From the NCBI GenBank assembly GCA_028455995.1, contig JABELC010000005.1:372001-436000 (forward strand): a stretch of DNA of 64,000 bases. Reading direction: 5' to 3'. Position numbers and translations under genes: made by a program. The notes below the pieces were generated by a model. The model was given only the letters and a program-made list of their open reading frames with translations, was not told the origin of the DNA and did not search any database. This document shows positions 11,634-23,692 of this stretch, piece after piece (position 1 is the stretch's first letter; every line of letters begins with the position of its first letter). The stretch comes from Scleromitrula shiraiana (Eukaryota; Ascomycota; Leotiomycetes; Helotiales; Sclerotiniaceae).

Positions 11634-13628
11634 ATGTCTACTCAAAAGACGGGTTAGTTAATTTGGAACTCTGCTACATCAACAAAGAGATCCTTGCTGA
11701 CATCATATCATAAAATAGCTATCATTTCTGTCTATGACAAGAAGGGATTGCTTGACCTTGCCAAAGGCTTAGTGAAGCATAATGTTCGTCTTCTTGCTTC
11801 TGGAGGAACTGCTAAGATGATTAGAGAGTCTGGCTTTCCAGTTGAGTAAGTAGTTCTCATACCATAGCAGCTGAATTTCATTTTCAGTCCCTGGTTTCAC
11901 AACACTATATTTCTATGTCTGACACCGATTGATCAGAGATGTTTCCGCTATCACTCATGCACCCGAAATGTTGGCCGGCAGAGTAAAGACTCTACACCCA
12001 GCTGTTCATGCCGGTATCTTAGCTCGCGATCTTGCCTCCGACGAAAAGGATCTTGCCGAACAAAATATCAATAAAGTCGATTATGTGATCTGCAATTTAT
12101 ATCCATTCAAGGAAACTATCAACAAAATTAATGTTACAATTCCTGAGGCCGTGGAGGAAATTGATATTGGAGGAGTCACTTTGATTAGAGCTGCAGCAAA
12201 GAACCACACCCGTGTCACAATTCTAAGTGATCCAGGTGATTACCCAGAGTTCTTGGAAGAGCTTGAGAAGGGTGAAGTCACCGAGCGTAGCAGAAAATTG
12301 TACGCATTGAAGGCTTTCGAGCACACTGCGAACTATGATTCTTCTATCTCCGACTTCTTCCGCAAGCAATATGCCGGAGATGGCGTCCAACAAATCGCTC
12401 TCAGATATGGAGCAAATCCTCATCAGAAGCCTGCCCAAGCTTATGTCAGTGAGGGACCAATGCCTTTCAAGGTTCTTGGTGGTTCCCCAGGGTACATCAA
12501 TTTGTTGGATGCGCTCAATGCATGGCCACTTGTGAAAGAGTTGAAGGCTGCCCTTGGCCACCCAGCAGCGGCCAGTTTCAAGCACGTCTCACCTGCAGGT
12601 GCCGCCATTGGAGTACCTCTTACCTCCGATGAGCGTAAGGTCTATATGGTGGATGATATTGCTGGGTTGGAGAATTCTCCATTAGCTCAAGCATACGCGC
12701 GTGCACGAGGTGCAGACCGTATGAGCAGTTTCGGAGATATGATCGCATTGAGTGATATTGTTGATGTTCCAACTGCCAAGATCATATCACGAGAAGTCTC
12801 CGATGGTGTGATCGCTCCAGGATATGAAGATGCTGCTCTCGAGATCTTGAAGAAAAAGAAGGGCGGTAAATACTTGGTTCTACAAATGGACCCTGACTTC
12901 ACACCCTCTGCACAGGAATCCAGAACTGTGTATGGCATCACCTTAAACCAACACCGAAACGACATCAACATCTCTCCTAAATCCTTCACATCTATTATTA
13001 CTCCCAAAGACTCTGCACCTCTATCAGACTCGGCTCTCCGAGATTTGACAGTTGCTACAATTGCGTTGAAGTACACCCAGAGTAATTCCGTTTGCTACGC
13101 CCTCAATGGTCAAATCATTGGCTTGGGAGCCGGTCAACAATCTCGCATTCACTGCACTCGTCTTGCTGGTGACAAGGCTGATAACTGGTGGTTAAGATTC
13201 CACCCCCGTGTTTTGGGTATCAAGTGGAAGACTGGTACTAAGCGTCCTGACAAGAGTAACGCAATTGATCTCCTCGTTAGTGGAGAATTGCCAAAATCCG
13301 GACCCGAACGTGAAGGATACGAGGGATTCTTCGATGAAGTACCCGCTGAGTTCACCGAGAAAGAGAGAGAGGAATGGCTCTCAAAGCTTACCCAAGTTGC
13401 TGTTTCTAGTGACGCATTTGTAAGTTCAAACCTTGTTATCTATTCATGTCCTTTATTAATGTGATTGATCAGTTCCCTTTTATCGACAACGTCTACCGTG
13501 CTGGTAGATCCGGTGCCAAATACATTGCTGCACCAAGCGGCAGCCAGAACGATTCATATGTTTTTGAGACGGCAGAGAAGCTTGGTATCACATTTGTTGA
13601 GCAGAGCATCCGTTTATTCCACCATTAA
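11634..13628 (+). CDS. ADE16/ADE17: bifunctional AICAR transformylase / IMP cyclohydrolase
   Basis: Catalyses the last two steps of purine synthesis: formylation of AICAR with 10-formyl-THF, then ring closure to IMP, in the cytosol. Four exons, 11634-11652, 11719-11845, 11937-13419 and 13473-13628, keep frame and give 594 residues, matching the yeast enzymes. The N-terminal cyclohydrolase domain has AIISVYDKKGLLDLAKGL, LLASGGTAKMI, APEMLAGRVKTLHP and GGVTLIRAAAKNH. The transformylase domain has SFKHVSPAGAAIG, carrying the catalytic Lys-His pair, KKKKGGKYLVLQMD and GLGAGQQSRIHC. The C-terminus ends ITFVEQSIRLFHH. The MSTQKT start fits family starts; the exon-2 donor GA|GTAAGT and exon-3 acceptor GATCAG restore V-E-D-V-S-A-I-T-H. 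Confidence 0.95.
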
Positions 13629-16475
13629 TCTAATTGATTTACGGAGTATTATGCCTGTTTAAGAGGTAATGTAGGGGGATTTACGTATCGTATCGTATCG
13701 TATTAGTTGGAATATCATATCTGTTCCTACCTAGAACGAACTAAAGAAGTATAGTTGGTAGGAACACACACAAGATACCCCGCCATAGACTTTCTTTCTT
13801 TCGCCCAAGAAGAGAGGCGAAAAAATAAAAAAAATACATATTCACATAAATGCAGGATCTGTGAAAATGTTTTCTGTGAGGTAATATGCATAGATCATCA
13901 TATCGTGTAACTAACACATCACATACGTGGCCAAGAATTTCGACCGGTTGTTGTAAGAGAGAATCATGAAACGATGAATTGGTTGACAACCACAAGACCT
14001 GATCTGATCTGATGCAGCCACTTACTATGTACTTATCAATCAATCAATCAATCTTACCTAGGTAACCAATAGACACTCTGTAGCTATTCCAATCGAAACA
14101 GAATGTGTGAGTGAGCTGGCCCTAAAATTGAACAGTTCTTGCATCATCATCATCATCACCTGAATGTAGATGGGTGTGAAATCCGGTTCGATAGATACTC
14201 TTCAACGTTCTAATGTGATGCGAGCTTGGTCACATTTAAATATAGAAAATCTCGTTAGGCTTCGGGATATGTATGGATGTATGGATGTATGGATGTATGG
14301 GTGATTATTGGATGGGTGATTGATTATTGGATTGATATGGTGACGAAACGGTAATTGTCCAAGCTTGAGAGGATGATTGGGGGTTGATTGGTGATGAAGG
14401 AAGGGATTAATTGATTAATTGATTGATTGACTGATTGATTGACTGATTGATTGACTGATTGATTGATATGGAAGTTACTTTTCTTGTACTTAATTTGCTA
14501 TTGTGAGTTGCGTTCCCATCCATCAATTCATATGTTAAATTCTATTATATTCCCTGGAGAAAATTCAAACCCATACTCTCATACTCACATATTCCCATAT
14601 TCACATATTCCCATATTCCCATATTCAAGTCAGTCATCCCCATGTTATGAGCACATGCATGGATGAACAATAGAAATACAAATGCCTCTTCTTTTTGTTT
14701 ACAAAAAGAGAGGTTTTATACGAGTCTACTCATTTTTTTTTTTGGTATGATACAAGGGTGATTTTACTAGCGCCTTGGAAGAATCTTGGCACTTTTTTAA
14801 CATAAATGATTGGTTAAAATTGATATTTTAGAGTAGTTGATTGGTTAAATTTAAGCTTTTGAACAAGCTTTTTAAAACATGTGATCCAACAATATTATTA
14901 AAATAAAAGATCATAAAGAAGAGGCGGCGTGTCAGGGGACCTGACCCGATATACAAATAATGTTTACGAGTTCATCACTGTCTGTGCTTGCTTATTGATC
15001 ATGGTTTTGGTTGAGATTAGAATGATATGAATGATTAGTTGATTATAGATATAGATTGATTGGTTCTAATCATTTGGACAAGAAATTTTACCGCTCGGAC
15101 TAAAAAGTCGCTAATGCGGGAAGGCGAAATAGTTCTACGGTGCTGCTTTTAAGGATTGGGAATTTCATGGGCACACTCAACATTGATATATTAATTCAAT
15201 GGATGAATGGATGAATGGATGAATGGATCTTAAGAATCAATAACCAAAAAAATAAAAAATAAAAAAATAAAAGCAGCAACTTTATCACTCCCCAATAAAT
15301 TTCACGAATCACATCCAAAAGAAGTAGAATCTGGACCAAACTCGTATATCAGAACAATTAATATATTTATCATTCCAATCAAATCCCCAGTTTAGGATTC
15401 GTTCACACCACAATGGAAACAATGTTACATCCGGCATACATACCTAGGTAGTAAGTAGGTAGACATGGATTGCATTTCGAATCCATATACTTCGTATGCA
15501 TCATCATATGCAGGAGCCAAATGCTGACCGGCTTCCTTATCCCCCGCTCTGCGAATCATCGAGGTAATCAGAAGGGGAGCATTCTAACTGGTGTGAGCAC
15601 TCGGCGTGAAGATATCTATCCATGACATCCCATTGTCCCATGCTCCCATTCAAGGCATTCTGGGTAGAGAGCCGTCCATTCTGTGCCCTATTCTACTACC
15701 CTACTTACATTTTCTACCTTCCAATTGCTTTCCCCGTGTAATTTCTTTTTCAATTGCTTTGAAGGGTTTTCATTTTCTCTTCAATCTTTTCTAAAAAGTA
15801 TCTTGTACTTGTATTTATTTTCTCGTCTTTCATGCATAGAGTACCGTTCATCTAAAGTGGCTGGACAATCAAAAAGAAACCTCTCTGCACCCGTATTCAA
15901 TCTCACTCAGCGTTACATTGAAACCGCAGTATCTTTGCCCCCAAATCACCCAAGATCTAGAAATATTTCAAGAAACCGCACATACTTTCCCCTCTTGATT
16001 AGTGCGTGCACGCACGATACGTTTCGATCTTTGATGCACAACAGCGGGCGTCTATTTTCGGTCCATATTTTAAGGTAAACCCCACCTCTCATCCTATCAC
16101 ATTCGTTCCGCTCTAGGAGTGACCGGATTTGTGGCCACAAGGTGCTCACTGGTCTACATATCGGCCGTCAAGTCATTATTGCTTTTCCTCATAAAGAATC
16201 TGGTCTCGCAGCCTTGACGTTGGCCTTCAATTTAACCTGCTGTCATTGTTGCGCGCGCCTACACAAAACCCTCCGACCTCCCACCACTTCAAGACCTCTT
16301 CTGTCTGATTTCCTCTTGGTAGCTGGTCTCAATTGTACAACCTTTTTATCTTCATTCGTTTTCTTTGCATGCAGCTCCATTGACTGTAGTTTTGGTCAAT
16401 ACATTATTCCGGCCTAGAGATATACTAGAGCAACTTGTGTCAACTTGTCTTTCCTTTCTTTCCAGTTAACCAAAT
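13629..16475. other. gene-free interval rich in simple repeats
   Basis: No supported gene in about 2.8 kb. It holds a (GTATC)n run near 13684-13704, (ATCA)n near 14037-14053, GGATGTAT repeats near 14270-14300, GATT/GACT repeats at about 14405-14466, CATATTCC-type repeats near 14575-14625 and GGATGAAT repeats near 15198-15228. From about 15700 on it becomes pyrimidine-rich, which fits a long 5' leader of the next gene. Confidence 0.5.
14405..14466. repeat. GATT/GACT tetranucleotide microsatellite
   Basis: Imperfect run of GATT units interrupted by GACT about every third copy. Confidence 0.8.
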
Positions 16476-18120
16476 ATGTCATGTTAGTAGTTTTATATGT
16501 TAGTTGTTGGTATTGATAAGGGAACTCATCATTTTATGTAGCACCACCAACAGGTAAAAGGCGACCTGCGCCATTAGCACCATCAAGAACGTCGACATCG
16601 TCATCTGAAGATTCGTCGTCTTCATCTTCACTCAAAGTCCCACGGACACCACGATTCGCCGAAGCAACTACGGTATATTCGCCAGTTGATGAGAAGAAGT
16701 CTCTTTTTGAGGACCCACCAAAAACACAAGCTTATATGGCTCAATCACAACCTTCCGATATTGGCTTCGGCTATATTACGCAGAATGATGTTAAGAGACA
16801 ATCCCAAGGCATTCCAATCGAGATGCCACTTACTCCAGCTTCGCCATTGAAAAGTGCATTGAGAGTACCCGGTGCATCAGGAGGAATGATAAATCCACTT
16901 AGTCCAACGTTTCGAGAGGAGCAGATTTTAGAGAAGCATGAGGAGATGACGGAGAAGGAGCAAGCTAAAGACTTGGTACGAGGATTTTGATTTTTAGTTT
17001 ACTGAAATATGACTAACAAGTGAACAGAAAGTTAAAACTAGAGTTCGCATAGCAAAGTTGCTACTAAGATGTGTAAACTTTAGTTGTAGTCTCATCGTTC
17101 TCTCCATGCTTTCCGTAACATTCAGTATTTTCAACGCAACCAAAGCTCTACCTACTCGAAACAACCTACCAGCTTGGGCCGATGGAACGAAAACATGGCC
17201 ACAGAAGGTTGTTCTTGGTATTTCTTGCGTTTCGCTTGCACTCTGCTTAGTCGTCTTTTACAATTATTGGAAAGGAGGACATAAGAGAGCTGAGAAGGTT
17301 ACGGTCTATTATACTCTTTTTGCAGTCGCCTATTTTATCTTCAGTACCGTTATGTGGGCAATTGCGGCTGGTATTCTTCAGGGGGCTAGAAATACGGGAA
17401 ACAATAAGGATGTATGGGGATGGGCATGTGTTGACAACAAACGACGAGAACTATTCCAAGAAAAAGTAGACTATGCATTGGTTTGCAGAATTCAAGTAAG
17501 TAACGCCAATCCCCTATCCTTTCTTTTTCAATCAGGCGAAACCCAATCCTAACAATCAATCAATCTAGTCCTGGTCCCTAGTCTGCTGCATAATCGAAGT
17601 AGTTCTCGAATCCATCACAATCGCCATCTACGGCGTCGTATTCTACCGCTACTACAGCAAACAACGCCTCCACAAATCCATGGCCGTCCGTGATCGCGCC
17701 CGCTCAGATCTCTACCTCGCCCAGTTACGCTCTCAATCCGCACCCAATACTCCTGGATTCGGTCCCCTCTCCCCCTCCTACTCCAAATACGCCGCCACCG
17801 TCACATCTCCCCGCTTCCCTCCCTCCGTCTACCAGAGCAGCCCTGAAGCAGAAGAAGGCACGCGTTTCGTAGAAGCAAAATCTTCAGCCCAGATCTCCGC
17901 CAAACCATTTACACTCCAAGCACCCCCGATCAAAGTCCACGCTGCTACGCCCAAGACGGGCCAGAATGGATTTGATTCGCTGCCGCCGATACCTTCGAGT
18001 CTGCCGAGACAACAGCAGGCGCGTGTTCAGGAACATATGAATGCGGCGCCGGGGGAGCAGACGTATGCAGCTGTTCCGATTCCGGGGGCTTATGCTGGGG
18101 CTCCCACGAAGGGGTTTTAG
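16476..18120 (+). CDS. four-helix integral membrane protein, unrecognised
   Basis: Four exons, 16476-16482, 16542-16975, 17028-17495 and 17569-18120, give 486 residues; the first exon contributes only seven bases (ATGTCAT) and splices to give MSSPPTGKRRP. Residues 1-147 are a Ser/Pro-rich, probably cytosolic segment. Four hydrophobic spans follow: about 158-182, 207-228, 239-264 and 304-330 (WSLVCCIIEVVLESITIAIY). The loop between spans 3 and 4 carries one Cys and many charges. The C-terminal 150 residues are Pro/Ser/Ala-rich and disordered. The four-span plan recalls MARVEL-like or SUR7-like proteins, but no diagnostic motif was found, so no function is assigned. All three introns have good donors (GTTAGT, GTACGA, GTAAGT), and the last two are phase 0. 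Confidence 0.8.
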
Positions 18121-18710
18121 ATTGTCGGATGGGATGGGTAGATTAAAATGTTAATGGAATGAATTGGGAAATCATGGCATGGGCGGTATGGGTTTCAGAA
18201 TATATCCTTTTCTTTTTTGTTTGCTTTTGTTTGATGGTTTTTTTGATATCACTACTTACTTACTACTTTATTATTTTATTTTCTTGTCTTCATCACATCT
18301 TTTACTACTTTTTTTTTATCTTGGAGTTGGGGAAGATAACAATTGTTGTATCGATCGTTTGAACTTTTATTTTTATTTATTTATTGGGTGGAAGGGATTT
18401 GGATGGAAGGGATTTGGATGGATGCATGGATGAATGGTTGATATGAAAGAAAGTATGACTATTGATATGTATGGATTGGATTGGATTGTATTGTATTTGG
18501 ATTAGGGAACGGAACGGAACGAAGAGATGCGATGAGATGAGAGAAGATGAGAAGATGAAATAAATCAATCACTCATTATTGACAAACAGAGCTGGACCTG
18601 AATTGTACTTGAAGATAAAAGATATTGCCTCGCTGCTTGTCTGTCTTATCGAGTAAATGTAGATAGTGTTAATAAACATTAAAGAATATACTATCACATC
18701 ACATAACATC

Positions 18711-18778
18711 ACATAACATAACATAACATAACATAACATAACATAACATAACATAACATAACATAATATAACATAACA
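18711..18778. repeat. (ATAAC)n pentanucleotide microsatellite
   Basis: About a dozen copies of ACATA/ATAAC with one interruption (ATAATATA) near 18765. Confidence 0.9.
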
Positions 18779-19190
18779 TCCATCACCTTGCCCATCCATC
18801 TACATATCCATCTACATATCCATCTACTGCGTATCCATAGCGTATATATATATATATATATCCACTTCTTTACGAACACAAGTACTTGACTACGATACCG
18901 AACAAAGTATCGATAACATCTAGATCGATAGGAACCTGTAATAACTACCCGACTAGCTAAACGGATACTTTTATTTTTTATTGCTGAGACGTTGGGGCGT
19001 TGGATTGGAATCACCCATTCATACATACATACAGACATACAGACATGCAACAATCTAACCAACCAAACCAACAGCAAAGCCACCCCCCATGCACATCTGG
19101 CCGAAGTATACATATACATATACATCAGCTAAACGCAGTGTCGTACATACATACATACATATATACATACTGTGCCCCGTTCACACAGTA

Positions 19191-19224
19191 CGATACGATA
19201 CGATACGATACGATACGATACGAT
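19191..19224. repeat. (CGATA)n pentanucleotide microsatellite
   Basis: Six perfect CGATA units plus CGAT. Confidence 0.95.
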
Positions 19225-19466
19225 CCTGTCTGGCGTGGCGTGGTCTCGGGAGTCCAAGTTACCGGTGTAGGATTCCGGGTGAGGATTTGGGATTTGGGGG
19301 GGCGGGGGTTGTTTGACGAAGGTAGGTAGAGTGGAGGTGGGAGTGAGATGGTCTTGATTTGGTTTGATTGCTTGTTTCTATATGTTACATATATATATTA
19401 AATTATCCATAGTTCAAACAAGTAGTTCGATATGATAATCTATGAAGTTGTAGTTAGCTTGTTTAG

Positions 19467-19522
<56 letters not shown>
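19467..19522. repeat. (GATT)14 tetranucleotide microsatellite
   Basis: Fourteen perfect GATT units, 56 bp. Confidence 0.95.
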
Positions 19523-20275
19523 AATTGGTTTGGTTACATGGAATGGAATATTGTAAGACTCATATATGATGTTTTTTAAAAGTTTTGGCAATGTTGTATT
19601 GATATGTTTGTTTACCTTACTGCCGGTATGGTGGGTGGCCTTGGAATGTAATGGAGTGTGATATTTGGGTGAACGGGATATGGGATGCGTGGATTAAGCG
19701 AGTTAGTTTTATGATGTACTGTGATTCATACATATATATGAGAGGAGCAATGACAGACTGACTCCAGTATTGTCGAGGTAGATCTCAATGGAGAAGTTGG
19801 CTAAGTTCAGTGAAACAAATATTGTATGTAGACGAAAAGTTATCTGGGGATGATAAAAGAGAGTTTGATCTCTAGCACGGCTTGAATTGGTGTGAGTGAG
19901 TTCAGGAATCCTCGAACAAATGAAGGAATGCATTATGCTCTTCTCTCTCTCATTTTCTCTAAGTATCGACCTGTTGTATACTATAAAGCACTTGCGATTT
20001 TTTTTCGAGCCCTTTCACTTTACTTTTCTTTTCTGTCCTATCCGCTCCTCCTTTCCTCCGTTGATAGTACAATCGATCTCATCTGATCCGATCCGATGCG
20101 CAAATATCATATCGGCTTTTTGCTCTAAGCACCATCTATCCATCCATCCAATTCTCACTAAAGTCCAAGCTTAACCTCCCTCCCTCCCTCCTATCCATCT
20201 CTCCCTCATTCCTCCCCACAATCAATCAATCAACCCCTCATCATGCTCCTCCAAAACACCACAACGAAACCCCAT

Positions 20276-20994
20276 TTATTTCCCTACAGCCTTCTCAACT
20301 TTCCCCACCACCTCCTTAGCAACTTCCTTAACCCCCTCCACGCCTCCATTCTTCTTCGCCTCCGCCTCCTTCCCTCCCCACTTATGATACTGCATCCAGC
20401 GATACCCTTGCGTTAACTGCGCGCCCTCATTCACAAAGTGACATAGGAAGAGGAGAGGGTTCATCGGTGTAACGGCGAGGGAGTAGCGCATGAATGTTGC
20501 GGAGTAGATACAGAGTGCTGCTGTCATTTTGCCGGAAATCCTATAATTATCATGGGAGATTAGATTGGGAAAGTAAGGAAGAGAGGGAGGGGAGATACGC
20601 ACAGATCGGGACTCTTCTGGGTATCCATTACGGCAGCGACGGGAATACCGAAGTTGGAGACTGGTCCCCAGAAATCTGGAGATGGAAGTTACTGTCAGCA
20701 TGTGTTCTATGAGTTCCGACTTCTTTTTCTCTCTCTTGCATAACATAACAATTGCTTATATTTTCTCCCCTCTATTGTATGCCCTGAAACAACAAAACAA
20801 ATAAATAATGCCATTCCCTCAGACTGAGCGCCCCATTTCCAAAATCTGTGCACACCGCGCCATCCAACTACATCGCAGAGTCCCGAAAACAAGAAAGAAA
20901 GAAAAAATCAAAAGCACCTACGTGTAGAACAAACATAGCTAACAGCAGGATTACTACGAATCTTCGCATTGATAGCTTTGACAAAAGCAGCCAT
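20276..20994 (-). CDS. MPC1: mitochondrial pyruvate carrier subunit MPC1
   Basis: Subunit of the heterodimeric inner-membrane carrier that imports pyruvate into the matrix. Three exons, 20994-20922, 20675-20603 and 20540-20276, give 136 residues. Splicing C|AT creates the hallmark STHFWGPVSNFGIPVAA, followed by DTQKSPDLISGKMTAALCIYS, FMRYSLAVTPMNPLLFLCHF and the Q-L-T-Q-G-Y-R segment, all standard for MPC1 rather than MPC2. The second intron uses the non-standard donor GTGCGT; CT|G restores Asp-Leu-Ile-Ser. The C-terminus past the carrier domain is a Lys/Glu/Val-rich tail of about 40 residues. The first intron is long for this window (246 nt). Confidence 0.95.
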
Positions 20995-21767
20995 TATGAA
21001 AGTTATGAAAGGTGAGCGTAAATATTAGGAGAGTCTGGAAAACCTAGGTATATAGGTGTTGGTATTGGTCTATTGATGCGACACGGAGTGAGTGAAGGAG
21101 GGCTTTCTTTGGGATTTTGATGCGTTGAATTGGGATTGAGATTGATTGAATTGAATTGGGTCGGAGCTGAGATCGGACCGGATACAGCTGGGATTAAGGC
21201 TTAGCGCTGGGTTCACGTGGTGATAGGTAGAAATGATTTTGGGGAACGGACGACACAATGATAATAGCTTTGATGAATTAATTATCAATGAGCTATAATG
21301 GAAAGTTATATGGTTTTAAGTTTGAGTTTGTTTGATATCGAGTCTAACGAGGCACGGGGAAACAAAGAAAGGATACAATTGAGCTGATAAAATCGGGCAA
21401 AATTATGTGGAATTCAACAACTATTGTTGTTGTTGCTTTGCTTGCTTTGCCTGCTTTATTGTTACAGATATGCAAATTTTGGTATGTGAAATCAATAACC
21501 GTCCCTCAACGCCATTATTGTGATTTAATTTATCCATCTTAGCATGACCAATTGCAGGTGGCTATAGAATTTGTCCTTGTGACAAAATCCTTGATCGTCC
21601 ATGAACGGGCTCGAATGTAGAAATTTTGATATCGCTCCCCGTCATTTCTTTCCCTTTTATGTTAACGTTGATGCCTTTCTAACTGTACGGACTCCAAGAC
21701 AGCCTGAATGATGATAACCATTTATCGCATTACTCTCGTGACCATATGTTCAATCCTCCGTCCGCAA
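20995..21767. other. intergenic between MPC1 and SmB
   Basis: MPC1 promoter near 21000-21290 and the 3' side of SmB near 21700; nothing else seen. Confidence 0.6.
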
Positions 21768-22673
21768 TTATCTTCTTGGGGGAACAAAGCCTGGTGGCGG
21801 AGGTCCACCCGGAGGTGCAAATCCCCCTGGGACCCCTGGGAAACCTGGTGGTGGGAAACCACCGCCAAATCCTGGAGGCGGTGCTAGAGAAATATGTTAG
21901 TATAGATCTTTGTATAAACAATTAGGTGTGTATAACTTACCTCCCCGTCCAAATGGCGGCATTCCTCCTGGAACTCCCGGGAAACCACCAACACCTGCAG
22001 CAGGTCCCTATTACTTATTAGCCAATGTATTTCAATAGTAATAAGTGTAAACATACAGCCAAGCCACCTCTTCCAGCAGCAGGTCTCGCGATACCAGTTC
22101 CAGCGGCCATAGCTGTAGCAAGTCCACCTCCTGGGGCACTGGTGCCTAAACGGGCACTTGGATCGGCTGGGGGTGGGGACTCGACAGATAGAGAAATGAC
22201 ATGTGTGCCTCTAACGATAGTAAGACCCAATGTACGCTTTTCTTCAGATTCGACGGTAGGTTGTTCAGGTGCACTAGCTCCAGGGGCAGCGGAAACTTTT
22301 GGAGCCTTGCGCTTGACGCGTCTGAATTCTTCGGTATCGGCGAGAACAAGATTCATGTGCTATATAACCATCAGTATAACATCGCGGTGGTATTCTTCAA
22401 GCATTCTAACCTTATCAAATGCTAACATCTGTCCGACCATTTGGCGCCCATCATCCATAGTCACTCTCATCCGGTAGTTGATCTATACATTGGTCAGCCA
22501 AACTGTAAAAGATGCAAAGTAATCGCAGGTTTGCGCGATTGCTTCGTTATAGGATATTACGTACGAGACCGGCCTGTAGAAGTAGTGAAAGTCAGCCTAT
22601 AATGTCAACCAAAGCTTGTAATACTATTTAAAAGGTATGCGAAACTTACCATCTTTCCTTGTTTGTTCGCCAT
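21768..22673 (-). CDS. SMB1: small nuclear ribonucleoprotein SmB
   Basis: Core Sm protein of the heptameric ring on U1, U2, U4 and U5 snRNAs, needed for snRNP assembly and splicing in the nucleus. Six exons (22673-22650, 22573-22565, 22482-22411, 22359-22057, 22007-21941, 21883-21768) give 196 residues. Sm1 is INYRMRVTMDDGRQMVGQ with AFDKHMNLVL; Sm2 is KRTLGLTIVRGTHVISLSVE. The C-terminal half is Gly/Pro/Met-rich, ending GGPPPGFVPPRR, as in fungal and animal SmB tails. Exon 2 is a 9-nt microexon (GCCGGTCTC, Ala-Gly-Leu) between CTACAG and GTACGT; it supplies three residues that SmB proteins have between the Lys-Met and the start of Sm1. The start context and the MANKQGKM N-terminus are family-like. 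Divergent from RPL11, 369 bp apart. Confidence 0.93.
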
Positions 22674-23042
22674 AATGATTTTTGAAAGCGCGTTATTACG
22701 GCTCTCTTGTTTTTCAAAGAATGTGTTTTGAAGTACGAGGACTTCTTTTGACTCTGCACCTCTGTTACAAGCTGTATGAGTTATGGATTCGATGTTCTTC
22801 AAGCTCGAGCTTAGTTCTGATCCATTTGAGCTTGGAGCCTCACGGAAAACAATTGTTGGCCTTACTCACAAGGCATGAATTTTGTGTCCGGCCCGGGCTA
22901 GCCTCGTCGCCCACCCTTAGGGTTGTGAAAACCTAGGCGAATTTTTATTCTAGGGAAATTTCCGAAATCTTTTCGAATTTGAAGCATCAACGACAGCAAC
23001 GACAATCCTCCTCCACGACTAATCCTCACAGCATCAATCAAA
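22674..23042. promoter_or_regulatory. bidirectional promoter SmB / RPL11
   Basis: 369 bp separating two divergent starts. It contains a GC-rich patch near 22890-22920 and a TTAGGGTT box at 22917-22924, then a pyrimidine-rich leader before RPL11. Confidence 0.6.
22917..22924 (+). promoter_or_regulatory. telobox (TTAGGGTT), candidate Tbf1 site
   Basis: TTAGGGTT 119 bp upstream of the RPL11 start, set in the near-palindrome ACCCTTAGGGT. Teloboxes bound by Tbf1 occur in ribosomal-protein promoters of many ascomycetes (established for Candida albicans); the assignment here is by motif and position only. Confidence 0.5.
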
Positions 23043-23692
23043 ATGGCTGAATCCGGAGACAAGAGCGCAAACCCCATGAAGGAGCTTCGCATCCAGAAGC
23101 TCGTTCTTAACATCTCTGTCGGAGAGTCTGGTGACAGACTTACTCGTGCTGCTAAGGTGTTGGAACAATTGAGTGGTCAAACTCCTGTTTACAGTACGCA
23201 AATACAATCCACGAAATTCCAATATTCAATGAAGACTTTTGTCTAACTTTAAAATTGTAGGCAAGGCCAGATACACTGTCCGTACCTTCGGTATCCGTCG
23301 TAACGAAAAGATCTCCGTTCACGTTACCGTCCGTGGACCAAAGGCTGAGGAAATTTTGGAGCGTGGATTGAAGGTCAAGGAATACGAGCTCCGCAAGCGC
23401 AACTTCTCCGAGACTGGTAACTTCGGTTTCGGTATCAGCGAACACATCGATCTCGGTATCAAGTACGACCCTGCGATCGGTATTTACGGAATGGATTTCT
23501 ACGCCTGCATGACCCGCCCTGGTGAGCGTGTTGCCAAGCGTCGCCGCTGCAAGTCCAAGATTGGAGCTGGACACAAGATCAAGCGTGATGAGACCGTCAA
23601 GTATGTCTTAGTGTTTGATTTTTGAAGCCATATTGTTTGCTGACATTATATTTAGATGGTTCAAGAACCGCTTCGAGGGTATCGTCAGGTAA
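23043..23692 (+). CDS. RPL11: 60S ribosomal protein L11 (uL5)
   Basis: Component of the 60S central protuberance that binds 5S rRNA with L5 before incorporation. Three exons, 23043-23193, 23261-23600 and 23656-23692, give 175 residues, one more than yeast Rpl11. Typical segments are NPMKELRIQKLVLNISVGES, LEQLSGQTPVYSKARYTVR, FGIRRNEKISVHVTVRGPKA, GFGISEHIDLGIKYDP and GIYGMDFYACMTRPG, ending WFKNRFEGIVR. The last exon is only 37 nt (AA|A TGG TTC AAG), with donor GTATGT and TTTAG acceptor. Introns in ribosomal-protein genes and the telobox upstream fit coordinated ribosomal-protein expression. Confidence 0.97.

Larger units (their letters stand above)
18121..20275. other. gene-free interval with dense microsatellites
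   Basis: Contains 3' UTR sequence of the membrane-protein gene and then several pure tetra- and pentanucleotide runs (separate entries) and a (TA)n at 18843-18860. Open frames here are mostly reading through repeats. No gene supported. Confidence 0.6.

Noticed and set aside
15060..15150. GC-richer stretch that looked like a possible tRNA
   Set aside because: No T-loop GGTTCGA box and no cloverleaf arms could be built.
18709..19125. Minus-strand frame of 138 codons rich in Tyr/Cys/Met
   Set aside because: Reads through the (ATAAC)n microsatellite, so composition is a repeat artefact.
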